Positions 30,345 to 41,189 of a stretch of 64,000 bases of DNA are shown in pieces. Positions within the stretch are counted from its first letter, which is position 1; each line of letters begins with the position of its first letter. The position numbers and the translations under genes were made by a program. The notes below the pieces were generated by a model. It saw only the letters and a list, made by a program, of their open reading frames with translations. It had not been told where the DNA came from and made no database searches. This DNA comes from Hydra vulgaris (Eukaryota > Cnidaria > Hydrozoa > Anthoathecata > Hydridae). The stretch lies in NCBI RefSeq assembly GCF_038396675.1, contig NC_088930.1, positions 31,467,501 to 31,531,500 of the forward strand. Direction: 5' to 3'.

Positions 30345-30839
30345 ATGTCACAATATAATTTAGTATACAAATCTAAATCTTGGAGAAATCTTGCTTGGTT
30401 AAACTTTGAACTGTATGAATCGTTTTTCCATTTGTTCGAGTGTAAAGACAATGGTGAAGAAGAAAGCGATAATAGAGAATTATATGTCCGTGTAAAAGGT
30501 CATATTCAATCTGAAGTGCAAAAGCACTTTGACCACGACGGAATATCTTTAATAAATATTATTTTAACAAGTCTAAATGATGTTATTGTGGAATATAATC
30601 AAAGTATTAAATTAAATCAAGATTTACTCCAAAACTATTCTTTGTATGCTTACGAAAAAATGTTTGCTTTTTTAAAAGAAAATAATATTCCAGAAGAGAA
30701 AATTGACGAGTTTAAAAACTTGTGTCGAGAATATCGCAAAATGATTGAAGAAAATAGTAAACTCGAATTTGAAAAATTTGTTAGAAATGATTTGTATTTA
30801 ATGTATTGTAAAATTATGAACGATATTATTAATCTTTAA
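30345..30839 (+). CDS. Hypothetical helical protein (164 aa)
   Basis: ATG is 2 nt after TTTTTTTAG. The sequence is helical and acidic (NIPEEKIDEFKNLCREYRKM). No domain recognised. Located in the small-gene array between dUTPase and helicase; probably a host-interaction protein. Confidence 0.6.
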   Translation: MSQYNLVYKSKSWRNLAWLNFELYESFFHLFECKDNGEEESDNRELYVRVKGHIQSEVQKHFDHDGISLINIILTSLNDVIVEYNQSIKLNQDLLQNYSLYAYEKMFAFLKENNIPEEKIDEFKNLCREYRKMIEENSKLEFEKFVRNDLYLMYCKIMNDIINL

Positions 30840-30875
30840 TATATGTATCTATAAAAAAAAATTTATTTTAGTCAA

Positions 30876-31064
30876 GTAAAAATAAAAGTTATCAATTGTT
30901 CTCTAAACACAAAAGAAAGAATATGTTTTGAAAACGAAAAAGGATTTCAAGATTGTGAAAAGTTAATAGAAAATGGCTATACTAATAATTATTTTCCATC
31001 AAAGTGCAATTTTAATAATACGCCTGTCGGTCGCCAATTCATAAAAGATATTGATATGACATGA
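30876..31064 (+). pseudogene. Small gene remnant lacking a start codon
   Basis: After a TTTATTTTAG acceptor (AG 30870-30871) an open frame of about 60 codons runs to TGA at 31062-31064 but has no ATG near its beginning; the expected start position reads GTA AAA ATA. Cys-containing (CFENEKGFQDCEKL). The layout matches its neighbours, so I think the start codon was mutated. Confidence 0.4.
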
Positions 31065-31101
31065 TTGGTTTGTTTGTTTATGTCTTTGTCAGTGTCGAAA
31101 A

Positions 31102-31479
31102 ATGATCGCTTTAAAACAGTTGGACAGTTTTGTTGAAATGATTTGGAAATTTAATAAAGTTTGTTCTTTAAAATTTATTCAACAGGCGGCTTTGAAATGT
31201 TTACAAGAAAATTATAGCACGGACATTTATCAAGTTTCTATTTCAAATTTTGACGTCTGGGTTAAATTATTTACTCTCGAAATGAAATGTTTAAATTTGA
31301 CAAATGTTGAAATTTTAATATTATTACAACACTTTAAAAACTGTTGTCCGTTTTATTATTGTCAAAGTTTTGATGCTTTTTATTTTTATTACAACAGTAA
31401 TAAAAATAAAAAAAAATGGTTGACTGAAATAAATGAAATAATAAAAGATGTTGAAAATATTGAATGGTATGATGATTAA
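31102..31479 (+). CDS. Hypothetical protein, accessory family C (125 aa)
   Basis: A TTGTCAG acceptor precedes the ATG by about 9 nt. The C-terminal half (FDAFYFYYNSNKNKKKWLTE) aligns with the next gene (FDNFYTFYNSEM...FLTK), marking tandem paralogues of a small helical family. Unknown function. Confidence 0.62.
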   Translation: MIALKQLDSFVEMIWKFNKVCSLKFIQQAALKCLQENYSTDIYQVSISNFDVWVKLFTLEMKCLNLTNVEILILLQHFKNCCPFYYCQSFDAFYFYYNSNKNKKKWLTEINEIIKDVENIEWYDD

Positions 31480-31512
31480 ATTTTTTGATTATTTTATTTA
31501 GTTATAAAAATA

Positions 31513-31911
31513 ATGTGTCTTCTCCATATTATGTCGGAAGAAAAATTGAACGACTTTTTGGGACTCTTATTTGAACAAAATTGTTTTTGTCCAGCTACAT
31601 TAAACAAAATTCGAGTTTCCATGCTGTTGTGTGAAGACAATGAAGACACGTGGCAAAGTTTTTTCATGCACGTTGTTGATTTTAACGAATATCCGCAAAA
31701 TTTAAAAAGGATTGTTTTTCAAACGATAAAAGAAAATTTTAGCAATTATTTTAATGAAAACTTTGACAATTTTTATACGTTTTATAATTCGGAAATGTTT
31801 GAAAAATGTAATTTTTTAACCAAGATGAACGATAATATTGCCAATTGGAACGAACAATTAAGTTCATTTGTATATTGTTATTTAGCTTATAAATATTTAA
31901 ATAATTTTTAA
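31513..31911 (+). CDS. Hypothetical protein, accessory family C paralogue (132 aa)
   Basis: TTTTATTTAG at 31492-31501 precedes the ATG by 11 nt. Shares the F-D-x-F-Y-x-x-Y-N-S...L-T-x-x-N block with the preceding gene. Helical and aromatic-rich. Duplicated accessory genes are typical of virus-host conflict regions; the role itself is unknown. Confidence 0.62.
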   Translation: MCLLHIMSEEKLNDFLGLLFEQNCFCPATLNKIRVSMLLCEDNEDTWQSFFMHVVDFNEYPQNLKRIVFQTIKENFSNYFNENFDNFYTFYNSEMFEKCNFLTKMNDNIANWNEQLSSFVYCYLAYKYLNNF

Positions 31912-31921
31912 TTTTTTTTAG

Positions 31922-32134
31922 ATGATTAACAAGCAAATAATTATTGAAAATGTAATCAATTGTCAAACAAAGGAAGAATTTGAAACTTATACAAAAAGTC
32001 TAAATCCAGAAGAAATAATATTTTTGACAGCTTATTTGTCTTCTTTAAATAATAAAAGTTTTTTTTACAACGATAAAATCATGTATTTTTTATGGTTTGT
32101 AAAATTTTTATTTTTGTTTACATTTTCAGAATAA
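31922..32134 (+). CDS. Small protein with C-terminal hydrophobic segment (70 aa)
   Basis: ATG directly abuts a TTTTTTTTTAG acceptor (AG 31920-31921). The last 18 residues (IMYFLWFVKFLFLFTF) form a likely membrane anchor; the N-terminal 50 are polar. Unknown family. Confidence 0.55.
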   Translation: MINKQIIIENVINCQTKEEFETYTKSLNPEEIIFLTAYLSSLNNKSFFYNDKIMYFLWFVKFLFLFTFSE

Positions 32135-32159
32135 ATTATTTTTAGTCAACTAAAAAAAA

Positions 32160-33318
32160 ATGAAACTATCAAGTGAACAAAAACTAGCTTTTAAATGGCT
32201 AGATGACGGAGAAAATTTTTTCACTTTTGGCAATTGCATCTATTAAATAACTTTTTCCACAGAGCCGGCTGTGGAAAAAGTTATTTAATAGATGCAATTG
32301 CCAAAAGTGAACAAATTTATAAACAAATGACTGTCACAGCAAGTACAGGCATAGCCGTCTATTTATTTAACGGAAGTACCGTTCATTTTTTTGCTGGAAT
32401 TGAAACTGGCACCAAAAGTGATGACTATTATATTCGATACATGCATCCAGAATTACACAAAAGATGGTTACAAACAGATGTCCTTATTATTGACGAAATA
32501 TCAATGATAAACGCTGAACTTTTGATTTATTGCACCGATTAGGTTGTAAAATTAGAAAATGTGAAGACGAGTTATTTGGAGGGATCCAAGTCATTGTGTG
32601 CGGTGATTTTTATCAATTAAAACCCATTGTCGGAAATTATGCTCTTCAGTCTTCCATTTGGAAACAGTATATTGTAAAAGTGCTCAAAGAAAGACGACTT
32701 GCAATTTTTCAATGTGCTCAACGAGTTACGTTTAGGTCAAGTGTCTGCCGACTCGATAGAATATTTGACAAAAAGGCATTTTGACGAGGATTCAATCAAC
32801 GACGAATATACGCGTTTGTTTTTTAGAAATTATCTGTTCAATTTTATAATCATAAGAAAATGAAAGGTATTAAATATAAAGAATTTACTTTTTATTCCAA
32901 AGATGTCATAAGAGATCCAAAAGCGTCGGCGTTATTTCGAATTCCTCAAGTTCTCACAGTTAAAGTCCATGCGATTGTTATGCTGATTAAAAATATAAAT
33001 GTCGAAGAAGGTTTGTGTAATGGTGCAATTGGAAAAGTCATTCAAATTGAAAATGACGGAGTTTGGATATTGATAAACAATCGTGAAATTAAAATTGAAG
33101 CGGTGAATGAAGATATTTTAGACAATGCACATTCGACCATTGCTTCTCGTGTTGGAATTCCGCTGCAATTAGCCTTTTCGTTAACCGTACACAAAGCGCA
33201 AGGAAGCACCATGAAAAAAATAGTTTTGGATTTTAATGAAAACGCATTTAACCCTACTCGTTATTACGTTTCGTTGTCGAGAGTTTGCAATATAAACGAT
33301 GTTTATATTTTTGCATAA
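32160..33318 (+). pseudogene. PIF1-like superfamily 1 helicase, damaged
   Basis: Motifs in order: a partial Walker A (AGCGKSYL, near 32265), Walker B VLIIDEISMI, motif III CGDFYQLKPI, then C-terminal VHKAQGSTM and YVSLSRV. PIF1-type helicases unwind DNA for replication or recombination and occur in some large Polintons and adintoviruses. Damage: a 43-bp inverted duplication destroys the start of Walker A, and frame changes occur near 32525, 32690 and 32840. A TTATTTTTAG acceptor lies upstream of the ATG. Confidence 0.88.
32220..32311. repeat. Perfect 43-bp palindromic duplication inside the helicase
   Basis: Arms 32220-32262 and 32269-32311 are exact reverse complements around AGCCGG. The right arm encodes the normal Walker A continuation; the left arm is its mirror copy and replaces expected coding sequence. 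This is best explained by template switching. Confidence 0.95.
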
Positions 33319-33424
33319 AAATAAAGATCAACATGAAAAAATTTTTAAAAATATAAAGGTTAATCAACTTGTTAACGATTATTATCAACAATTTGTAAAA
33401 TAATTTTTTTTTTAGATATAAACA

Positions 33425-34327
33425 ATGAATTTCAAAGAAACTAAAAATGAAGAAACCTTAAAAAATGGAAACATTTATAGTGAATACTTTTATTACATCA
33501 TGGACAACTATAAAAACGAAGATATCATTGATGAAAAAGAATTGAAATATCAACTTCAATCACCTGATGATATTGTTTTTCATATCAACGAAAAACCCAA
33601 CACGGTTTTGAAATTGAACTTGACAAATGCAAATCTTTATTAGAAGTATTTCAAAATTTTCTTATCGCTTTTAATATTGTGACATTATGTGCCAAAACTA
33701 TCGATAATGGTTGGTGCAAAATAATAAAAAGGTGTTACAATTCTCCTGTCTATTTCATTAAGCCGTTAACAGGACTTGTAAATTTACAGTATATTAAAGA
33801 TAACAATATCCATTCTGTATTTAATATTTTAGAGAATGACAGTCAATGGCGCATCATCAGATTATGCAATTTTAAAATCAAAAGTCTAAGTCGATTGACC
33901 GAAACTTCAATGTTAAACTTAAGGAATTTTAATTTATCTGGAAAAAGAAAAATAAATGAAGAAGACAATGATGAAAAGAAGTTTTGCAAATATCGAAAAA
34001 AAAAATTGCAGATGTTTGCCATAAATATTATAAAAAAGATAAAGACAAAATTGCAAAAAACAGCCTGAATATTATGAAAAAAATAAAGACAAAATTGCAA
34101 AAGCTAGACTTGAATATTATGAAAAAAATAAAAACAAAATTTCAGAAAAACGACTTGAACATTATGAAAAAATAAAAGTCCATATTTCAGAAAAATATCA
34201 TGAAAAAAATAAAGACAAAACATTGGACGAATGGGAAGGAGAATGGAATCGTCCACATGACGGCAATATTCGTCGTCCGACAACGTGGACAGTTTTAAAT
34301 TATAATCAGAAAAAAAAATGTTTTTAG
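33425..34327 (+). pseudogene. Lys-rich repeat protein, possibly the N-terminal part of the PolB gene
   Basis: ATG follows a TTTTTTTTTTAG acceptor by 9 nt. After frame changes near 33600 and 34060, the sequence contains repeats of about 14 residues of the type YYEKNKDKIAKARLE (34065-34200). This repeat often precedes DNA polymerase in animal Polinton proteins. The end reads DEWEGEWNRPHDGNIRRPTT before TAG. Whether it is a separate gene or the PolB N-terminus cannot be decided here. Confidence 0.5.
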
Positions 34328-34431
34328 ATTACAGCGGTTTATTTGATTCGGGTCTTTGTTTTATGCTGCTTTAATGATCGGTTTGTTAATTCGAAAATGG
34401 AAAACCAACACCTTAAAAAATGGAATCTTAA

Positions 34432-37400
34432 ATTAAAGATTTTAGTTCTGAAAACGAAATATATCAAATTTTATTTGAAAACACCGAAGATGGTCACTTG
34501 TATACAGCCTTGCAATCTTTAAAAAATAAATGTTACAATATGACATATGAACATCTTTTAGAATTTTGAAAAATATTTTACGAACCTCCTTTTGACAAAT
34601 TAAATTTTAAAACTTTTAGTTTGAGAAAACAAACAAAAAGAATTCGGCTTTTACATCCTCGATTAAAATCGCAATACAAAAAAAAATTGGAATTATTACT
34701 TGAAATTATTTACGAAAGTGCAAATACAACAAGAGAAGACCAAAATCCCTATAAAGACTTTCTTTCAGAAATAGAACGTCAAAAAGCAAACGAAAGAAAA
34801 AATGCTGACAACATCACTAAAATTTGCATAGTTCAAAAACAAGATAACTTTCACCCACTAAGTATGCTTAACAAAAATTATACCGTTTTCCATGAAGAAG
34901 GAATTTATCACTGCGAGAAGTGCGGACAAAAATTTACAGCAAAAAATTCGCATAAAAAATTTGCAAAGGTTTTTACGTTCCTGACAAGTTTATTTATAAT
35001 GACAAAAGGACTTACTACGAGCCACAAGATCAATTTATTAGAGAAAGTCGAAACTGTTTTCCGTTTTTCATTACATATGATTGTGAAACGGCTATTTTAC
35101 AAAGTAATTACATTGCTTCAGATACAATAACGCCGTTATCAGAATTAAGTTATTATTGCCACAGCGTTGTTATTCAGTGTGGAAATGAAAGTTTAGCAAG
35201 AGAATGTTTTGGCTTTGATATTTTTGGAAATATTATCACACAGTGGGTGTTTTATTACGAAAACACAATAGACAGTCTTCAAAAAAATCCTTTAAACGAA
35301 TTGCCTCTTTGTTTTGAAAATGCCATCTCGATTTTACAAAAGACTCATAGAGACAATTTGTGGGAAAAATTAAATAACACAAGAGATACTTGTGAAAATA
35401 TAGAACAGTTAAAATTAGAGTTGCGAGATAATTTGGTGAGATTTTCATATCAAATTTTAAAACCTCGCTTTGAATTTTTAAATATTTCAAAGGAAGATAG
35501 AAATTTAATATGGGAAAAAGAAAATCAGTTGTGCAGTATCTGTCGACTCCCGATAGATAAAATATCATATATAGATATATATAACAAACCGCTGACTCTT
35601 CAAGAATTTGAAATGCAAAACCATAACAATATTAAAATTTTTTCTGATCACCGTATTCGAGTTGTCAATTTTATATTTAAAAAAATATCCAAGTTAGAAT
35701 TGTTTATGACTCCTAAAAAAGTTCAAAATTACTTGATATCGAACAAAGCTGAAAAAATTAAAACTGATCTCTATCAAATATCTTTATGTTTTTATATATG
35801 TTGCAAATGGTGGACTTGCTTTCGTTCTTACAGAGTAAAAAACGGATTATTAAGTCAGTCGGTCCGAATAACGGCTTATGATAATATATCTCATCTTAAA
35901 CTTTTATGTACGCTCATAATGGATGAAGAAGAAATAAAAATATGGTTTGAAGGTGACGAAGTTGATATTATTCATAATCAACCTTCTTTTTTAAACAATC
36001 TCTTTCAAAAATATGTGTCTGAATTTTCTGTCCCATCGATATATTTACAGAATAACGAAATTGATCCTGTCACATTTTTATATTTTATTTCAAAACTAAA
36101 TTTTTCATATTCACAATTGTGGTTTCAATGCATAGTCGATATTGAAAACAAGTATGAAACCGAAATTGTATTTGACAACTTAGTTCGAATAAAAGAGTCG
36201 CGAGAAAAACTATTTGCTCCTTGTAATTTGTTACTTTCTACTTTTGAAGACTATGCCGTTATTGATCATGATCATTTTACTGGTGAAACGTACGGACTCG
36301 CGCATGATTTTTGTAACAAGAACTTGGGCAGAACTGATAATTATTTAGCTTGTCCCATTTTTGCCCATAACGCTTCCTTTGATAACCGGATAATGATTAT
36401 GGAAGGGTTAAAAAAAATACTCGACATTCCTTTATATAATCATTGCGCTGATTCTGAAACAGAATCTTTCGACGCATTATTAAAATATAGCAACATGGAA
36501 AACGTATTTGTTATTGCAAAAAACACAAGCAAACTGAATATAATATGTATAGGAAAACATATAAAATTTGTCGATACGTTAAGATTGCTCAATTGTTCGT
36601 TAGATCAAGCTAGTGGTATGATTTCCAAAAAAGCTCAGCGTGAAATTATTAATACAATGACACGTTATTTAAAACCGTTTTATCCACAAATTCAAAATTT
36701 AATTTTCGATGATGAATTTACAAAATGCTTTATAAAAAAAACTCTGTTTCCCTATTCACAAATTAATGACGAACTGTTAAACATTGAATACAAAAGTGTG
36801 CCTCCAATAGAACTTTTCGCCCAAAACGATCTAATGAAATCTAAAAATTTGGAAGAGGAAATAAAAAAAATTAAAGATTCATACACGACAGTTTCAAAAT
36901 TATGGAGTTTTTTAGAAATAAAAAATTTAAAATCGTTATTGCAAATATATACAGTTTTGTATACTGCCGCGCTTGCTTCTGTTATGATTGATTTTAATGA
37001 AAGAACTTTTAAAAATACCAATTTTCGTATATTGCATCATCTAAGCATGTTTAGTTTTACAAGTAAATTAAACTCTACAAAGAGTTTAATTCAAATACAA
37101 TACTCTCCAACGGCTCAACATCAACAAATGATTGAAAATAGTGTTCGAAGAGAAATGTCTAACAACGGAGCACAACGATACGCTTTAGACACTGATTATT
37201 TTGATTCGAAAATAAAAGAATTGAATTTAAATAATAACATAAGAGGTTGTTTATTATCTATGGACGAAAACGGACAATATGGAGGAGCTCAATCAAAATC
37301 TTTACCTTTTCAGATGAAGTATTCGCTCAATTATGAGTGTCGTACACTAGGCAATGTAATAAAAAAATATTATCGTAAAAACCCGAACGGTTTTTCTACT

Positions 37401-39026
37401 GGCGCGTTGGTACATTGCAAAATTGCGATGGACCCTGCATATCAAGAAAAAGTAGGAGGTTTTTCTCCTATGGTTGAAAAAGATTGTATTCCGTTGGAAA
37501 ATTATTCTCCGACAGAAATAATGGCAAAACGTTACTTGAAAGCAAACGGGTGTTACGGCATCGAAGAAGACAAAACTCTTAAATTATTACTGAAATTAGG
37601 TCCGCACGAAACATGCGAATTTTTAGACACCTTAATATGGTTAACAAAATCTTGCGGTTGCAAAATTTTAGAAATTTATAAAGTTTTACCTCTATGGAGT
37701 ATCCTCTTGCTCGAGACATGGTAAGGCAAAATATAGAACAAAGAAAAGAAGCTGTTAAAAATAATGATAAAGTCAAAGACGCCATTTCAAAATTAATGAC
37801 AAATGGCCACTATGGTACTTTGTCAAAACAAATAATAACGAAATTAAATGTGGATTTTATTAGTTCACGAAGAAAAAGTTTTACAAGATTTAATAAATAA
37901 TATACATGAAATTAGAAAAGTTTTACTAGTTAAAGGATTTTCAGATCAAGCTATTAAAAGTTTGCTGCCTCTTCATATTCAAAATTTATTATACAATGAA
38001 GAAAATTTTAACAATATAGAATCAAATCGTTATAAATTGGATATTTTAAAAAAAAAAATTTTAATTGACCGATACGAAACTGAAGATTATACTTATGACA
38101 ATTATTTTAGAGATTTGTTAATCATTTCAAGCACAAATTACAACACAAAATGCATCTTGATGTTAAATAACAACGGAGAAATAGGAGATTTATTCGATCT
38201 AATAAAATCTGACGATGATTCGATAAAATCATCTCTAATTATAAAATCGTCAGATAAATGCAACATGAAAAACAAATCATTAAGAATTGTCGCTTCACAA
38301 ATTTTATCTTTTGCCAAACTCAATGTCGGTCGTTTTAGCTGGGATCTTGGAGAAGCTTTGCGGAAACACGGAGCAGAAAAACATTTAGTTATAACAGATA
38401 CAGACTCTGGCTGCTTTTTTATTACTCAAAAAAAAGACGAAGAAGAAAAAACTTTTTTTCGACACAAAGTCGAAGAATGGTTAAACAACTCGAAAATTGG
38501 ACAAAAATGGATGGAATATTCAAATTTTCCAAAAGAATACCCCTATTATTCGACAGAATATGCAAAAGAAAGCGATCATTTTCAAAACGAAATTTCGCCA
38601 CCACAGTTTATAGTTCAAACATTTGCTTTAGGGCCAAAATGCTACAGTGTTCATTCTGTTAACGAAAATATGGAAAATAAGCATAAAAACCGTGCAAAAG
38701 GAGTGCCAAATTATAAATTAGTGCCATCTAATTATATAAACGCGTACAATACATATCAAGTAGAAAAATATTTTAGAAATTTACCAGATCAACTTGATAA
38801 CGAAATTCAACCTATTCAACAAAATAGAATGTCTGTCAATTTTAAAAGCATTAGTATAAATCAACACACCATTAGTTTTCTAAAAAAATTTACTCAAAAA
38901 AACTACGTTTTTGATGATGGTATACTTACCGAAATTCGAGACTGTCATACCCTCTATCCCATTGTTGATGCAAATCTAAAAGTTTTACCCGACATTAAAA
39001 AATTTGGTAGTGATGAACATATTTAA
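34432..39026 (+). pseudogene. Protein-primed-type family B DNA polymerase (PolB), broken
   Basis: Exonuclease motif I YDCETA near 35075 and motif II HNASFDNRIM near 36370. Between them are zinc/HNH-like pieces CSICRLP and DHDHFTGETYGLAHDFCN, characteristic of Polinton polymerases. Polymerase motif A SMDENGQYGG (37258), motif B KLMTNGHYG (37790), motif C TDTDSGCFF (38395). Damage: TGA at 34567, frameshifts near 34960, 37690 and 37850. It would replicate the element using a terminal protein as primer. The upstream Lys-rich frame may belong to it. Confidence 0.92.
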
Positions 39027-39165
39027 CATTTGCTAAACATTGAAAAAAGTATAATTAAACAAACCAAGCGTTATAGTACAATGACAACGTTTAATAAAAA
39101 CATTTTAATTCTAATATTATATAATTTAAAATCGAGCATTTAAAATTTTTTTGTTATTATTAAAA

Positions 39166-39729
39166 ATGGAGTGTGCTCTCTGTGATATTACTGAAAAATT
39201 GGCAAACATTTCAGATCTGCAAATTAATAGAGATCTCGCAAAAGGAGAAACAAATTATAAAATTTTAAAAAAAATATTAGAAAATGTATTGGAAGACTCA
39301 AAATTATTGACTTTTGTTACCTTTTGGAAAAGTATTCACGAGAAAATTGCAAATAAAAATAGATTATGTGAAACACATGCACAAATGTGTGTGTCGACAT
39401 CAAAAACCGTTGTTTTAATTTCAAACTATAGTGCAAAACGAATAAAACCTTTAAAAAGAGAATTGTCGCATCTCAATAATGCTCTCGGTAATAGTTTACT
39501 TGCACTACATCTTGTCAACGATGGTATTGTAAGTCAAGAAAGTGACATCTTTGACAGCAAAAATAACGTTATTCGTATAATTGCGAGCACTGTCGAACAA
39601 ATAAGAAACGGATTGGAAATAATGGTGAATGCCAGTTTTAGAAAAAAAGACGTTAACGACGATATTAAATTGGAGAACAAAAAAAACTTTTATTTGGAAA
39701 TTATTCTTAGTGTTACAGTATTCTTTTGA
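39166..39729 (+). CDS. Hypothetical protein upstream of the death-domain gene (187 aa)
   Basis: An intact frame from ATG at 39166. Starts MECALCDITEKLANI, then mostly helical, with a hydrophobic C-terminus (FYLEIILSVTVFF) that could anchor it to a membrane. The helical body with a tail anchor recalls apoptosis regulators, but I see no BH motif and make no such claim. Followed by the death-domain gene after 100 nt. Confidence 0.6.
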   Translation: MECALCDITEKLANISDLQINRDLAKGETNYKILKKILENVLEDSKLLTFVTFWKSIHEKIANKNRLCETHAQMCVSTSKTVVLISNYSAKRIKPLKRELSHLNNALGNSLLALHLVNDGIVSQESDIFDSKNNVIRIIASTVEQIRNGLEIMVNASFRKKDVNDDIKLENKKNFYLEIILSVTVFF

Positions 39730-39829
39730 GTTTGGTTAAAAAACAAAATGTTTAAAAAGAAATATTGTTTGAATATAAATACTTGATTTTTTTTAACTTT
39801 TATTTTTTTTAGAAAAAATAAATAATATT

Positions 39830-40120
39830 ATGAACTCGACAGCATTTTACTGCTTAAAAGTACGAGCAAAAATGCAACAAATGTTAACAGACATTTCACG
39901 AGGTATAGCGAGCGAATGAAAAAGATGTGCCAGTTACTTAAATGTAAGCAAACACGAAATTGAAATGATTGACAATGATCATAATCGAGTAACGGACAAA
40001 GCTTACGGCATGCTCCAAAGATATATGCGAAAGCACAGCAATATAGATATGATCATGTCAGCTTTGGTTGCCATGGGAAGAAACGATTTAAAAAATTCAA
40101 TTTTAACTCGGTACTATTAA
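39830..40120 (+). pseudogene. Death-domain (DD) protein with one in-frame TGA
   Basis: A TTTTTTTTAG acceptor (AG 39811-39812) lies 17 nt before the ATG. The 96-codon frame is a single small domain: CASYLNVSKHEIEMID, a YGMLQRYMRK helix, and IMSALVAMGRNDLKNSIL. This follows death-domain spacing (L-x-x-x-L-x-x-x-x-x-x-I...M-L-x-x-W-like...A-L...R-x-D-L). TGA at 39917-39919 falls just before KRCASYL, where death domains often carry Trp or a charged residue. DDs bind receptor or adaptor DDs such as FADD. With the DED gene at 17459 the element holds both halves of a FADD-like adaptor. Assignment by motif only. Confidence 0.68.
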
Positions 40121-40200
40121 CTTTTTTTGTACTATATTATAAATTGACTTGAAATAAAAATGATTCAAAAAAAAAAAGTTTTTTTGTTTAACAAAAAAAA

Positions 40201-41100
40201 ATGGACAAGGAGACAGAAACTAAAATATCAAACACTCTAAATCAAGGTTCGAAAACGTTGACAGAAATTTTGAAAAAAAAAGGTTTTGACAGTTTTCAAA
40301 TTAGAGGAAAATCCAAAGAGCCAAATTGTCCAAATGAAGCTCCAAAGTTTAACATTTTTAAACCATGCAAAGATGTCTATTCTGAAAATACAATTATAAC
40401 TGGACCGACTAATAGCGGAAAATCGACCATGGCTCGCGATTTAATTCACTTAGGAAAATATCCTGATGCAGAAATGGTATTTCTAATTCAAATGAGAGAA
40501 CCGAGCGAAGCACAGCACAAAATATGGCTAAACATTATAAATTCCCCCAAAAATAATTTACAAGCCTATGATATTTTAACAGTCGACGGTCCTGAAAAGT
40601 TGGACGAAATTGTTCAACGCGTTATCGGTTTTTCCAAAGACAAATTTGGAATTCAAAATAGTGACTACCGTTTATTAAAAACAATATTATTTTTTGACGA
40701 CATTAGCATTTTTTGTTTAAATAGTCAACAATATGTAAGCGCGTGCACGAGCGGATCACATCACGGTGTTGGAACGATAACAATTTTTCATTCGGTTCCT
40801 TTTAAACAAAGTTCGTCTTTGGATAATTTATTATCGCATTATAAATGCATCATCACCTTTGATAATAACAACGAAATTGAAAAAATATTTAAAAACGATT
40901 TTCCATCGTGTGGAAAAATGAATCACGCAATAAGTGATATATTAAATAAAGAAACATCCAAACCTCTCGGTCATTTAGCTTTATTTAAAAAAAATTGCTC
41001 TTTTGCAAGATTGAGAACTAATATTACTAACATTAAAGAACAAAAAGTATTTATTCCGGTCGATATTCAGGGTCAATTAGATTTGACTATGACGGAGTGA
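40201..41100 (+). CDS. A32/FtsK-HerA-type genome-packaging ATPase
   Basis: An intact 299-residue frame. Walker A is ITGPTNSGKST (residues 66-76), Walker B ILFFDDIS near residue 161. The arrangement is that of Polinton and NCLDV packaging ATPases, which pump DNA into preformed capsids. It opens the structural half of the element. No poly-T/AG acceptor is seen before its start, unlike the early-type genes. A 50-bp inverted repeat begins inside its last codons. Confidence 0.92.
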   Translation: MDKETETKISNTLNQGSKTLTEILKKKGFDSFQIRGKSKEPNCPNEAPKFNIFKPCKDVYSENTIITGPTNSGKSTMARDLIHLGKYPDAEMVFLIQMREPSEAQHKIWLNIINSPKNNLQAYDILTVDGPEKLDEIVQRVIGFSKDKFGIQNSDYRLLKTILFFDDISIFCLNSQQYVSACTSGSHHGVGTITIFHSVPFKQSSSLDNLLSHYKCIITFDNNNEIEKIFKNDFPSCGKMNHAISDILNKETSKPLGHLALFKKNCSFARLRTNITNIKEQKVFIPVDIQGQLDLTMTE

Positions 41101-41186
41101 GTGTCAATAAAAAAATTATAAGTTTTTAATCGTTTACGATTGAAAACTTGTAATTTTTTTATTGACACTCATTCCGTTATAGTCAA
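41083..41186. repeat. 50-bp inverted repeat spanning the ATPase stop codon
   Basis: Arms 41083-41132 and 41137-41186 match at 46 of 50 positions around TTTA. The four differences are transitions that leave G-U pairs in RNA, so the transcript could form an uninterrupted 50-bp hairpin. It may end or stabilise the ATPase mRNA, or be a decaying template-switch duplication like that in the helicase. Confidence 0.88.
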
Positions 41187-41189
41187 CCG

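Noticed and set aside
35236..35568. 110-aa minus-strand frame
   Set aside because: Antisense shadow of the polymerase gene.
39166..39729. Bcl-2 family assignment for the 187-aa protein
   Set aside because: Helical with a hydrophobic tail, but no BH1, BH2 or BH3 motif is visible.
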